Positions 1 through 9,130 of a stretch of 64,000 nt of DNA are shown here, in pieces. The stretch's first letter is position 1, and each line of letters opens with the position of its first letter. The notes below the pieces were generated by a model. It did not search any database and was not told the DNA's origin. It saw nothing but the letters and a program-made list of their open reading frames with translations. The DNA comes from Bacteroidota bacterium (GTDB lineage: Bacteria > Bacteroidota > Bacteroidia > Chitinophagales > Chitinophagaceae), in contig JABDFX010000001.1 in NCBI GenBank assembly GCA_013286315.1, forward strand, positions 40,300 through 104,299, written 5' to 3'. Made by a program: the position numbers and the translations under genes.

Positions 1-1211
1 GTTGGCCTTTTATCTGCAAACTTCAAAATAGCAGAAAGCATGAAATTAAAAAAAAGTCCATAGAAAAATAAATAAATTACGCCCCCGATCTTATCAAAAT
101 TTGCATAAGCTTCGCCGAAGGGCCCGATATTCATACTAAAACCCACCAGGCTATAACCCCAGAATCTTTTCAAATTTTCCTTGCCTCCTGCATTCGGTTT
201 GTCCTTCCATAAAAACCTGGGAACAATGGCAGCTGCTACTGATTTCCAGATAGTTTCACCGTAAGCAAAATCAAATTTTGTAGGAACCCTATTCATAGTC
301 ATTGCGACCAGCCAGCCCTGGTTCATACGAATAGCCGAAAAAAATAACTTATTCGGTTCCAACATACTGGCTGGATTTGTTATCCTATCTGTTACCAATT
401 CTGCAAAATATGTTGGGTCAGTGCCGGTTCCCGACCACGCTCTTGTTCTATAGTCTACTTTTACTGATTGAATTACAATAATCAGAGCCATACCCGCAAC
501 AGCTACCAAGACCTTCCTTTGAAATGGTATCTTTTTCCCCAGAAGGATAAGAATTAAAGAACATGCCATTAAAAAAATAAGTTCTCCAAACATGCCCGTA
601 ATCAGGGACTGGGCGATCATCAGAACGATAACCGATGGAACAATTATCCTCTTATGTTTTGAAGGGGAATAAATAACATAAAAAACGCCTACATAGGTCA
701 GGTGATCCATCAAATAAAAAACCTGTTTCAGACTTGAAGGTGAAAGAAAATCCAAAAATCCTGATACCAATCCTGTAGCAATCAGGGTCAATCCAACAGA
801 CGGTTTACTACTGAGAATCCGCTTTACATTATCGATATAAACTTTTGGACTAATGTTTACCTTGGCCTTAGATAACGGAAAACGCAATCCAATTGCCAAA
901 GCAATGACAGCAGGTATCATGAAGGAAAAATAATCGTCGGAGGAAACCGGCATGTATTTTACCCATATACGGGCGAGGTAATTTTCCCGGGTATATTCAT
1001 GATAAAATATGACCGGCATTAATAAGCAGGTAAGCGCAGCCATAATATTTGTTAATTCAAGAATCACGATTTTTTTGCCTAGCATTTCCAGAAAATCCAA
1101 AAGAAAATAAATGAAAAGACATACGGCGGCATTTTCTAAAATAGTATAGTTATCCAGTAGGCTTAAAAGCAATAATAAAATAGAGCAGAATATGGTTATC
1201 TTAAGCCTCAA
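1..1211 (-). CDS. Wzy-like O-antigen/capsule polymerase (partial, 3' end beyond window)
   Basis: The frame stays open for about 400 codons to the left edge and encodes a very hydrophobic protein with many predicted membrane helices. A long hydrophilic stretch follows with FLWKDKPNAGG and GPFGEAYANF, typical of oligosaccharide repeat-unit polymerases that join lipid-linked repeat units at the periplasmic side of the inner membrane. No ATG lies near the N-terminus. I place the start at TTG 1211-1209, which overlaps the TGA stop of the upstream FkbM gene (TTGA); the first in-frame ATG is only at 1085. Family call is from membrane topology and motif character, not from close similarity. A Wzy-type enzyme in a locus that also has an ABC exporter is unusual. 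Confidence 0.75.
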   Translation of the reverse strand, partial: MRLKITIFCSILLLLLSLLDNYTILENAAVCLFIYFLLDFLEMLGKKIVILELTNIMAALTCLLMPVIFYHEYTRENYLARIWVKYMPVSSDDYFSFMIPAVIALAIGLRFPLSKAKVNISPKVYIDNVKRILSSKPSVGLTLIATGLVSGFLDFLSPSSLKQVFYLMDHLTYVGVFYVIYSPSKHKRIIVPSVIVLMIAQSLITGMFGELIFLMACSLILILLGKKIPFQRKVLVAVAGMALIIVIQSVKVDYRTRAWSGTGTDPTYFAELVTDRITNPASMLEPNKLFFSAIRMNQGWLVAMTMNRVPTKFDFAYGETIWKSVAAAIVPRFLWKDKPNAGGKENLKRFWGYSLVGFSMNIGPFGEAYANFDKIGGVIYLFFYGLFFNFMLSAILKFADKRP

Positions 1212-2047
1212 TTCATTGTCTTTTTTGTAGCAAATAACATACAAAAACCAGTTTTTATAATTTCCTGCGCTTCCTTCATTTTACCGGTTTCCTTAAAATA
1301 ATATATCCGGTAACCCAAATTTTTTAATATTTGTTGAGCATCACCTGCCCTTACTCCATTTGCAGCCGCTTCCGCCCAATCTACAAACTCAAAAATAATA
1401 TCCGGCGCATCCGATCTGGCCAATAACACAGATGCCCCTCTAAAAGCATGATATTCATACCCTTCAACATCTATCTTAATCATATCAACCCTGGTTAGTC
1501 CCTGTTCTTCCATTAACGTATCCACCCTCATAGTTATTACCGGTATGACCTTATTAGTAAACACTGGCGATAATGATCCTTTTCCAAATTTTTCTTCCGG
1601 CGAATAAAAATTCAGGGTTTCCGAGTCGGTGTAGTATAATGCTTTGTTGAAGGTTTTCACGTTCGTAACTTCATTCCGTTCCAGATTTCGCTCCAAAAAT
1701 TCAAATACCCAGGGTGCAGCTTCCACGCAATATATTCGTATATCATTTCTTCTGGACTGAACTGGAATAGTAATCGCTCCGATATTCGCTCCGAGATCCA
1801 GAAATACACCATTAGAAGGTAATCTTTTTATAATAAAATCAGAAGTACCTTGTTCATAAATTCCATTGACAAAAATCTCAAACCCTACATTTTCAATAAT
1901 ATTTGGAACCAGATATTCACATCCCCCCTTCCCTTTAATCCAGAAACTGTTTTTACGTTTTATTTTTTTATTAAAAATTATCCTGGCTAACCGATCCTTC
2001 CCTTTGAAAACAGGAAGACTTCTATATATCACATCCATTAAACCCAT
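1208..2047 (-). CDS. FkbM family SAM-dependent methyltransferase
   Basis: 279 aa. The SAM-binding motif I, VFLDLGANIG, is at residues 81-90, and the FkbM-typical motif MIKIDVEGYEYHAFRGA is at about 189-205. FkbM enzymes O-methylate sugars or polyketides; here the substrate is probably a hydroxyl of a capsule or O-antigen sugar, acting in the cytoplasm. The gene lies in the minus-strand operon, with its stop overlapping the polymerase start. It is one of five FkbM-type genes in the locus. The position methylated cannot be told from sequence. Confidence 0.9.
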   Translation of the reverse strand: MGLMDVIYRSLPVFKGKDRLARIIFNKKIKRKNSFWIKGKGGCEYLVPNIIENVGFEIFVNGIYEQGTSDFIIKRLPSNGVFLDLGANIGAITIPVQSRRNDIRIYCVEAAPWVFEFLERNLERNEVTNVKTFNKALYYTDSETLNFYSPEEKFGKGSLSPVFTNKVIPVITMRVDTLMEEQGLTRVDMIKIDVEGYEYHAFRGASVLLARSDAPDIIFEFVDWAEAAANGVRAGDAQQILKNLGYRIYYFKETGKMKEAQEIIKTGFCMLFATKKTMN

Positions 2048-2099
2048 TGACCTCTTAAATTAAAATATACGATTATCCGGCATTCGGATAAGTCATTCT

Positions 2100-3221
2100 C
2101 TATAAACAAGCGATATATTGGTTCAACAATTTTTCAAACTCCGGCTCACAATAATAACTGGATGGCTTGTATTGGAGTTCGGATCGATCCGTCAACACAT
2201 CTAAATCGTAAGACGTCATTCTCTCAAAATTAACAGGAATGACTTTGGGATAAGAATCCCTTGTAGCATAAAACATAGTGCTTTTCATAATTTCCGGAAA
2301 CCAAACATCTAATCCGCAGGCCCAGTATTCAAATAATTTATTAGGAGCATTGAATATATAATTGGGTATATGCCCATTATATAAAATCACGCCCGTATGA
2401 TAATTCCGCAGTATCCCCGGCAACCGGAAATAATTAACCCTGTCTTGAAATCTAACCAATTCCGGATTCAATGATTTCAAAAATACTTTTGCGTCTTCAG
2501 TGATATTGTCAGAATAGATATCCCAGGTAGCGCGACCATCCTGCTGAATTATCCAGTTGGCAAATTCCTTCAGGTACATAGTTTCCAGGCTTAGTGCCCC
2601 GACGTAAACAAATTTTACAGGCATACTAAGTGTCTTTTCCGATTTATCCACCTTCCAGCTTTGCGGTGGATAATTTGGAAGAATATATGTGTTGGAAATC
2701 CGGGTTGATTTATTATCCGCCAGAAATAAACGCATCCTGTCTTCATTTGAATGAGATATCCAGTTTGCCAGCGGATATAATTTCTTTTCCAGTAAATGAC
2801 CCAACCGGTTTATAAACATCCCCTTCTGATATTCTCTGATGGACGTATATTCATGATAATGTATTCCCAGCCTGCATTGATTGGCTAGCAGTTTTCTGTG
2901 TATATAGGCAGGATAGGCCGAAAGCGTTTCATAATACATCACCGTATCCGGCTTCCAGGAATTCAGGTTTCGAGACACGGAGGCATAAAATCCAAAATAC
3001 TTCCAATATCTCAAAATCGGATTTTTCCCTTTTGAATTGCCCGAACGGATAATATTTATCGTTGATGAAGGCGGCTTGTATTTTTCAAATTCGCCAGACG
3101 CTTCCATCGTATAGACTCTTACTTCACTTTCCTTACGTGCCTGGGAAGCCAAATAATTTAACCAGTTCATCACCGGAGGATACAATTCAATGGGGCTGAA
3201 ATGAATAATTGCAAGTTTCAG
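2100..3221 (-). CDS. Glycosyltransferase, probably group 1/GT4-like
   Basis: About 373 aa if translated from CTG at 3221-3219, which overlaps the TGA stop of the preceding gene (CTGA). The first canonical alternative is TTG at 3185. I prefer the upstream start because KLAIIHFSPIELYPPVMNW is a normal GT-B N-terminal beta strand that the TTG start would cut off. The C-terminal half has VKFVYVGALSLE and a late FEYWACGLDVWFPE region, like the nucleotide-sugar-binding half of GT4 enzymes. It probably adds one sugar of the repeat unit on the cytoplasmic face. Donor and acceptor are unknown. Confidence 0.75.
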   Translation of the reverse strand: MKLAIIHFSPIELYPPVMNWLNYLASQARKESEVRVYTMEASGEFEKYKPPSSTINIIRSGNSKGKNPILRYWKYFGFYASVSRNLNSWKPDTVMYYETLSAYPAYIHRKLLANQCRLGIHYHEYTSIREYQKGMFINRLGHLLEKKLYPLANWISHSNEDRMRLFLADNKSTRISNTYILPNYPPQSWKVDKSEKTLSMPVKFVYVGALSLETMYLKEFANWIIQQDGRATWDIYSDNITEDAKVFLKSLNPELVRFQDRVNYFRLPGILRNYHTGVILYNGHIPNYIFNAPNKLFEYWACGLDVWFPEIMKSTMFYATRDSYPKVIPVNFERMTSYDLDVLTDRSELQYKPSSYYCEPEFEKLLNQYIACL

Positions 3222-4243
3222 GAAAGCAGATTTTTAAAAGACTGAAAAACTGTGTCAGTCCTGTTTTTATAACTATATCCAGATGCCAATGAGCGCAACC
3301 GGGCACTGAGTCTTATTTTTTCAATATCATTTTTTGACATTCCCATTACAATTTTCGTCTTGTTAATGGCATCCTGTGGATCAGAAAAAAAATAAACCTC
3401 CTGTTTGTCATTAAAAAATAACCGGTGTTCTTTAGTATCTGGCGCCAGCATGATACCACCCACAGCAGGCACTTCAAAAGTTCTCATATTATGCGAATCC
3501 TCATTATGCGGACGCATCAGGTTTAATTGAAGCCTGTAACGACGCAAGATCTTCCAAAAATCATCACCATATACCGGTGGATGAACCGTAATCGCCTCAT
3601 TATTTACAAATTTCTTCCAGTCATTGCCAAAAACATCAATTTGAATTCCGGCTAAAGCCATGGCTTCAATAAACGCGGCTCTTTCCTTGTCCGGATTGCC
3701 CGCAAAGCAAAGTTTCAGAATTTCATCCTGGTTTACACAAATCTCAAAAAGACGATCGTCCAGATCAAATCCAAATGGAAGAAAGACAACTTTCGACAGG
3801 TATTCCCTTTCCAGTTTTTCTTTAACCGACAGATTGTAGGTAAACTGCAGGTCATATAATGAAATAGATCTGGTTACGTTGCTGTTACCGCTACCACGTC
3901 CCGAGAAAATAAATGGATTGTCCGGATTATAATTGGCCAATTTTACGTTCCTGTTTTTTGCCCATGCCAGAGCAGCCGGTCTTATTTCCATCCCTTTAAA
4001 TATCCAAATAACATCCGGCTTGAACTGGTTAACATTTTGCATGAATAGTCTTTCTATTTTCCGCATGATACCAGAAAGTGAAGCGCGATACAATATTTTA
4101 TTGAAAATGGACCTGTTATAATATTCGTAAAAATAATTCTGGGCAGTGAAAAGAAATACCTCTGCACCTAATTCCTCCAGGTATTTTTTATAATAATTCT
4201 CTATCGCATAAATTTTATCAGAGCCGACAATAAAAATCCTCAT
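3218..4243 (-). CDS. CgeB-like glycosyltransferase
   Basis: 341 aa. The N-terminal half has MRIFIVGSDK and FKPDVIWIFKGMEI, and the C-terminal half has LCFAGNPDKERAAFIEAM, then NLMRPHNEDSHNMRTFEVPAVGG and AGS-like text near the end. This layout is that of CgeB/DUF3880-type glycosyltransferases common in surface-glycan loci. The start ATG overlaps the stop of the upstream acyltransferase by 4 bases (ATGA), which suggests translational coupling. Sugar specificity cannot be inferred. Confidence 0.8.
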   Translation of the reverse strand: MRIFIVGSDKIYAIENYYKKYLEELGAEVFLFTAQNYFYEYYNRSIFNKILYRASLSGIMRKIERLFMQNVNQFKPDVIWIFKGMEIRPAALAWAKNRNVKLANYNPDNPFIFSGRGSGNSNVTRSISLYDLQFTYNLSVKEKLEREYLSKVVFLPFGFDLDDRLFEICVNQDEILKLCFAGNPDKERAAFIEAMALAGIQIDVFGNDWKKFVNNEAITVHPPVYGDDFWKILRRYRLQLNLMRPHNEDSHNMRTFEVPAVGGIMLAPDTKEHRLFFNDKQEVYFFSDPQDAINKTKIVMGMSKNDIEKIRLSARLRSLASGYSYKNRTDTVFQSFKNLLS

Positions 4244-5433
4244 TCCTGGTATTTGAACTTTTTACCGAAATTTACAAATGGCGTTTCAAGTCTTTTGTAC
4301 ACCAGCCAGGAAAATCCAATAGAAAGAATAAGTGCAACAATTGTAACAAGTCCGCCACGGCCCGTCTCCAGGGCATTCTCACCCAAATTGCCCAAAAAAT
4401 GCCGGCATAATCCAATAATCATATCGTGAAAAAGATAGAGAGAATATGAAATGGTTCCTATCCAGACAAGTTTTTTCAGCCGGAGAATTGATCCGTAAAT
4501 TGAATTCTTGTATACCAGCGCAAAAACAACCATAGCTGAAAAAACGATGGCAAAAAGTGTATTGCGAAATATGCCGAGATCGCCATATCTCGCAGAAAGG
4601 AATATGCAAATGGCCACATCCAAAACGAGCATAAAGACAATGGCTGTGCGGTAGCGTCTTACAAATGCCGACAACGAGTGGAAATGATTAGTATAGGCGA
4701 TTAAGGCCCCGAAAGCAATAGAATCCATCCGGCAGGGTAATAAAACATAAGCAGGAACCCAATTGTTGTATTGCATTCTCACAATCGGCGCAATAATGAT
4801 GGCCAAAACCAATAGCCAGGGAAGCCACTTCTCTTTTAGGAGATAAACCAGAAACGGAAAAACGATATAAAATTGCTCTTCCACGCCAATCGACCAGGTT
4901 ACACTAACTGAGGTATTCCCAAAATTTTGCCGATGAGCTATAAAGATATTATGCAGCATGACCAGGTAAGCCCATATCGGAATGACATTATTTCCTGTCA
5001 GAAAATAATCTGAGGAAAAAAAAGGAATTGAACAGATGATACCAAATAATGCAATCAATAAATAATAATTGGGAATGATCCGTACAATTCTTCGAATATA
5101 AAACGTAGAAAAATAATTTTTGGAGTCCCGGTTATTCATCAATATAGTCCCGATCAAAAAACCTGATAACACAAAGAACAAATCGACACCAACCCAGCCA
5201 ACAGATGTTAATTTGTAAAAGATTCTTCCCAGATACGTATTTGAATTGATCAGCTGGTTGTTGACATAGTGAAAGGCAACAACCATTAGTACTGCTATTC
5301 CTCGCAGCCCGTCTAATTCAGGAATCCTTTTCTGCTTATCCTGAATTAACCGGTTGTCAATGCCAATAATTTCGTTACTATTCTCAACTCTTTCAAAAAC
5401 TGGCTGGGGTTCTGGTAATAAGGGTGAATTCAT
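4240..5433 (-). CDS. Acyltransferase 3 family membrane O-acyltransferase (OafA-like)
   Basis: 397 aa with about ten hydrophobic segments. The family motif PELDGLRGIAVLMVVAFHY is at about residues 38-56, followed by VGWVGVDLFFVLSGFLIG and SIGVEEQFYIVFPF with the conserved EEQFY box. These inner-membrane proteins transfer acetyl or other acyl groups onto O-antigen or capsule sugars. The N-terminal 35 residues are hydrophilic. It overlaps both neighbours by 4 bases, so it is in the same translationally coupled run. Confidence 0.92.
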   Translation of the reverse strand: MNSPLLPEPQPVFERVENSNEIIGIDNRLIQDKQKRIPELDGLRGIAVLMVVAFHYVNNQLINSNTYLGRIFYKLTSVGWVGVDLFFVLSGFLIGTILMNNRDSKNYFSTFYIRRIVRIIPNYYLLIALFGIICSIPFFSSDYFLTGNNVIPIWAYLVMLHNIFIAHRQNFGNTSVSVTWSIGVEEQFYIVFPFLVYLLKEKWLPWLLVLAIIIAPIVRMQYNNWVPAYVLLPCRMDSIAFGALIAYTNHFHSLSAFVRRYRTAIVFMLVLDVAICIFLSARYGDLGIFRNTLFAIVFSAMVVFALVYKNSIYGSILRLKKLVWIGTISYSLYLFHDMIIGLCRHFLGNLGENALETGRGGLVTIVALILSIGFSWLVYKRLETPFVNFGKKFKYQE

Positions 5434-6623
5434 GCCGCTTTATAGGTAATTTCCGATAACAGTTTCTCTACAGCCAGACAAAATTTATCATACGAATACT
5501 CCAAAATCTTAGCACCGGAATTCCTGCCCATTTCGATTAACTCATCCTTATTTTTCTTCGCCATGATCTGCAGTTTTACTTTTAAATCCTCCAGATCACC
5601 TGCTTTGAATATATATCCATTTGTACCTGCGCTTACAAGGTCAATGGCAGAACCACATTTGTCACTTACAATAACAGGTCTGCCGGAAGCCATCGCCTCA
5701 TTTACAGAAAGTCCCCAGGTTTCACTGGGTCCGCTGGATGGCAGAACAAATACATCTGACATCCGGTAGATCACCGGCATCTCAGACTGATTTATGAAAT
5801 CAATAAAATGAATCGATTGATGATGATCAAATGAAGATTTCAGTTCATGTTCCAGTTTACCATTCCCGACGATCACCAGATCCGCCCGGTCACTTAATCC
5901 CGATTTTTCAAAAGCCTTCAATAAAATCCCGGGATCCTTTTTCTCTTCCAGTTTTCCGGCAAAAAGGAAAATCATTCTCTCCCCGGTAATTCCCAGGGAC
6001 TTTCGAAACGCAACCGCTTTTTCCTGATATAGTTCTGCGTTCTCCGAAAACCTCCTGTTGTCTATTGCATGCGGCGCCCATAGCAATTGGTTGTTTTTTA
6101 GCCCCAGCTTTTCAAAGTAATCAAAATTATTACTGCCTACATACAAAGCATAGTCTACAAAACGATAGACCCATTTCAGAAAAAACAAACGAATCCTGTT
6201 CTTTATAAAACTTGATTTGTCCAGCAGGGTAGAATCCCCGCGAAAAATCACGGGTTTATTTTTATGATAGTGCCTGAGTGCTTTCAAATGACTGTTAAAA
6301 GACCATCCATACACCAGGACCGCATCGGGACCGAAGTTATCAATACGTTTTATGATGTCCGGATTTCTTATACCTCTAAAATGATGGGATCCTTTATCTT
6401 CTGCTGTATTCTCCAGGAATTCATAATCATATCCCTCTAATAACGGAATATCCCAGTCTATCATTTTTGCAAAACCCGGATCATATTTATTTTCCAGGGC
6501 CGTTTTTCCCCAGGTATAAAAAACCTTAATAGTAATCTGATTGCGTTCGGTTAAAAGCTTGAACAATGGCGCATTATACTGGATTGGATGGGTGGTAATG
6601 ATAGCCAGTCTTTTTTTCTTCAT
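5430..6623 (-). CDS. GT4 family glycosyltransferase (group 1)
   Basis: 397 aa. The N-terminus MKKKRLAIITTHPIQYNAPLF is the typical first strand of this GT4 subgroup, and the C-terminal domain has FLFAGKLEEKKDPGILLKAF, a donor-site PSSGPSETWGLSVNEAMA with the E-x7-E motif, and GRPVIVSDKCGSA. It is a cytoplasmic retaining glycosyltransferase that assembles the surface glycan. The call to GT4 is firm; the sugar is unknown. Downstream coupling to the acyltransferase is by a 4-base overlap. Confidence 0.92.
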   Translation of the reverse strand: MKKKRLAIITTHPIQYNAPLFKLLTERNQITIKVFYTWGKTALENKYDPGFAKMIDWDIPLLEGYDYEFLENTAEDKGSHHFRGIRNPDIIKRIDNFGPDAVLVYGWSFNSHLKALRHYHKNKPVIFRGDSTLLDKSSFIKNRIRLFFLKWVYRFVDYALYVGSNNFDYFEKLGLKNNQLLWAPHAIDNRRFSENAELYQEKAVAFRKSLGITGERMIFLFAGKLEEKKDPGILLKAFEKSGLSDRADLVIVGNGKLEHELKSSFDHHQSIHFIDFINQSEMPVIYRMSDVFVLPSSGPSETWGLSVNEAMASGRPVIVSDKCGSAIDLVSAGTNGYIFKAGDLEDLKVKLQIMAKKNKDELIEMGRNSGAKILEYSYDKFCLAVEKLLSEITYKAA

Positions 6624-6641
6624 CCGGTTTATTGAACTCTT

Positions 6642-7589
6642 CTATTCATGATGAACAAAATTTTCAGCGCAGAATTGAAGCAGTCTCTCCAACTCGATGT
6701 TTACATCATTTGCGATATGGTATCCGTCGGTCAGTAAACGACCGATTGAATAGTTCAAAGAAGGTTCATCCGTAGGGAGACTTTCTGCCGGTAAATCCAG
6801 TGAAATATTTTTTTTAAGTACCGTTACGGCTGACTGGATAATCGAATCCGCCATATCAATTACCCGCATGCTGATCCCGGATCCCAGGTTATAAATAATA
6901 TGTTCAGGAAATTGAGGGTCCGTTAACATTTTTGACATGACTTCTTCAACATCCGCCAGACAAATAAAATCCCTGTACTGACAACCATTCGAACGAAGAG
7001 TGATGGCTCCTTTTTCAACTGCCTGTTTACAAAGATCGTTTGCCAACAGGGTCCAACGGTTTACATGGGCCGAAACCGGTGCGCCAAAAGAATTGGATAG
7101 TCGCAGGACCGTCCCTTGAATTCTTTTATGTTTTGCAGCGGCTACAATGTAATCCTCGGCTGCCCGATGTGTGATCGCATAAGGATGAACAGGCCTGGGC
7201 AGCGAATCTTCTGTAATCGTTCCTTCGAGCGGTGCGCCATAAATATGTGCCGTGGAAAAATAAATAAACTGATCAACTTTTTTTGAGATACTATTCTCCA
7301 GTATCATTCTGGTTTCATCAATATTGACGCGAATGGCTTCGGAAGGAAATTTTACGGAATCAATCTCGTTCAGAGCAGCCAGGTGAATCACCACATCAAC
7401 GGATGCGGGAAAAGTTGCCGGATCAAACAGTAATACATGATCGATTCTTTTGACCTGGCCATGTAAACGCAGGATATCTTCGGGAACAGGTCTTCTGGAT
7501 GAAACCCATACTTCATGTTCTTCCGAAAGCCTGCGGGAGAGCCTTCCGCCAACATACCCGAGACCACCTGTGATCAGAATCCTGCTCAT
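6642..7589 (-). CDS. NAD-dependent sugar epimerase/dehydratase-like (extended SDR)
   Basis: 315 aa. The Rossmann motif ITGGLGYVGG is at residues 5-14. The expected YxxxK catalytic pair reads YAITH here, so the usual lysine is a histidine, while STAHIYG supplies the Ser/Thr region. Its place beside the RfbC-like epimerase, RfbG and RfbF suggests it acts on the CDP-4-keto-6-deoxyhexose, probably as the final 4-reductase or another epimerase. The specific reaction is inferred from context only. It overlaps the next gene by 4 bases. Confidence 0.8.
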   Translation of the reverse strand: MSRILITGGLGYVGGRLSRRLSEEHEVWVSSRRPVPEDILRLHGQVKRIDHVLLFDPATFPASVDVVIHLAALNEIDSVKFPSEAIRVNIDETRMILENSISKKVDQFIYFSTAHIYGAPLEGTITEDSLPRPVHPYAITHRAAEDYIVAAAKHKRIQGTVLRLSNSFGAPVSAHVNRWTLLANDLCKQAVEKGAITLRSNGCQYRDFICLADVEEVMSKMLTDPQFPEHIIYNLGSGISMRVIDMADSIIQSAVTVLKKNISLDLPAESLPTDEPSLNYSIGRLLTDGYHIANDVNIELERLLQFCAENFVHHE

Positions 7590-8032
7590 GCAAAACCATT
7601 ATAAGGAATCTGGTCATTGTGTACGGGCAGATTGTCCGTCTCGGCGGGATCATGCGGGATGCTCGCAATATTCAGCAACATATTTTCTCCCGCACCAATA
7701 CCCTGAAATGCCATCCAGATACCCGCCGGCACAGTTAACCGTTGATAATTTTCCCTCGACAATGTTAATTCCTGGAAAGTCTGAAATGATTTACTGCCGG
7801 ATCGTCCGTCGTAGAGTACAAACCGGATAGTACCGAGCGGAACAATCAGGTTCAATATCATTCTTTGATGTTTTTTCCATCCTTTCACGGCTCCATTGTT
7901 TACCGTGGAAAAATAAGCCTCACCGAATCCCTGAAAAGATTCTTCAGGTTGCTTTAATGCATGCATTACTTCACCGGATTCTCCTGGAATGACTCTAAGC
8001 GGTGTGACCAGTACATCTACTATATGACCCAT
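7586..8032 (-). CDS. RfbC/RmlC-like sugar 3,5-epimerase (cupin)
   Basis: 148 aa, a single cupin-like domain. GWKKHQRM at about residues 51-58 supplies the likely catalytic histidine, and LIVPLGTIRFVLYDGR follows, as in dTDP-4-dehydrorhamnose 3,5-epimerase relatives. It is shorter than true RmlC (about 180 aa). Because no dTDP-glucose genes are seen here and the gene overlaps rfbG by 13 bases, I infer that it epimerises CDP-4-keto-6-deoxyglucose rather than the dTDP sugar. Confidence 0.8.
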   Translation of the reverse strand: MGHIVDVLVTPLRVIPGESGEVMHALKQPEESFQGFGEAYFSTVNNGAVKGWKKHQRMILNLIVPLGTIRFVLYDGRSGSKSFQTFQELTLSRENYQRLTVPAGIWMAFQGIGAGENMLLNIASIPHDPAETDNLPVHNDQIPYNGFA

Positions 8033-9126
8033 GCAATGGACTTTTTTCGTGCTTCTTCCGTGTATTCCAGAATCTGACTCAATGTATAAACGCTGATATC
8101 TTCCTTCTTGTGATTGTAATAATAGTCATACCATTCCCCGGTGAGTCTTGAAGTCGCTTCAAAGTCCAGCACGGGTTTCCAATGCAGAAAATATAGTGCT
8201 TTATCGCAATTCAGTTTCAACAGACCAGCTTCGTGAAAATTTTTACTTTCTTCTATTTCGAAGGGTTTCTTCATAGTTGCCCCCTTCCAGAACTTATTGA
8301 CCGACTGAAGCAATTCCAGCACCGTATGATTCTGATCTGCATTCGGTCCGATATTAAACGGTTCGCCATTGATCTGTTCATCTGATTCCGCCAAAACCTG
8401 ACCCGCTCTCAGATAACCACTCAATGGTTCCAGCACATGTTGCCAGGGCCGCGTGGAATTTGGGTTTCTTATTTTAACCGCCTGTTCTTCGTTCCAGGAA
8501 CGAAAGCAATCCGGTACAATCCGGTTCAGTGCCCAGTCGCCGCCTCCAATTACATTGCCGGCACGCACTGACACGAGTTTTACTTTTGAACCGGGTTTTT
8601 TAAAATAAGAATGATAATAAGTTTTGATCACGATTTCAGCGGCTCCCTTCGATGCGCTATACGGATCTTTCCCTCCCAGGGCATCCTGTTCACGATATCC
8701 CCAGATCCATTCCACATTATCATAACTTTTATCGCTGGTGATGATAACTGCCTTGCATGGATTGGAAAGCATTCTCAATGCTTCGAGAATATTGGCCGTT
8801 CCCATCGTATTCGTTTGAAATGTTTCTATCGGATCCTCGTAGGAAACAGAAACGATGGGCTGGGCCGCCAGGTGAAACACAAAGTCAGGTTGTGTATCCA
8901 CGAATATTTTTTTCATTCGGGGACCGTCACAAATGTTGGCAAAATGATGCTCCGTTTTTTTAGCAAGCCTCAACTCCTCAAATAATGAAGGTTGTGTTGG
9001 GATGTCTTTTGATATGCCGGTAACATGAGCCCCCAATGAATGCAACCAGAGACTTAACCAGGATCCCTTGAAACCGGTATTGCCGGTTACAATTATCTTT
9101 TTGTCCTTATAAATTTTGTTGAACAA
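8020..9126 (-). CDS. rfbG: CDP-glucose 4,6-dehydratase
   Basis: 368 aa, the usual length. The N-terminal TGNTGFKGSWLSLWL at about residues 14-28 with its GxxGFKG form is diagnostic of RfbG/DdhB, and the active-site text ITSDKSYDN and DPYSASKGAAE gives the YxxxK pair. The enzyme turns CDP-D-glucose into CDP-4-keto-6-deoxyglucose with bound NAD. Its substrate is supplied by RfbF encoded at 10040-10807. No DdhC-like 3-dehydrase is visible, so the route probably gives a 6-deoxy, not a 3,6-dideoxy, hexose. Confidence 0.95.
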   Translation of the reverse strand: MFNKIYKDKKIIVTGNTGFKGSWLSLWLHSLGAHVTGISKDIPTQPSLFEELRLAKKTEHHFANICDGPRMKKIFVDTQPDFVFHLAAQPIVSVSYEDPIETFQTNTMGTANILEALRMLSNPCKAVIITSDKSYDNVEWIWGYREQDALGGKDPYSASKGAAEIVIKTYYHSYFKKPGSKVKLVSVRAGNVIGGGDWALNRIVPDCFRSWNEEQAVKIRNPNSTRPWQHVLEPLSGYLRAGQVLAESDEQINGEPFNIGPNADQNHTVLELLQSVNKFWKGATMKKPFEIEESKNFHEAGLLKLNCDKALYFLHWKPVLDFEATSRLTGEWYDYYYNHKKEDISVYTLSQILEYTEEARKKSIAWVI

Positions 9127-9130
9127 AATG

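Noticed and set aside
7450..7830. A 126-codon plus-strand frame
   Set aside because: It runs opposite the SDR and RfbC-like genes and looks like a shadow.
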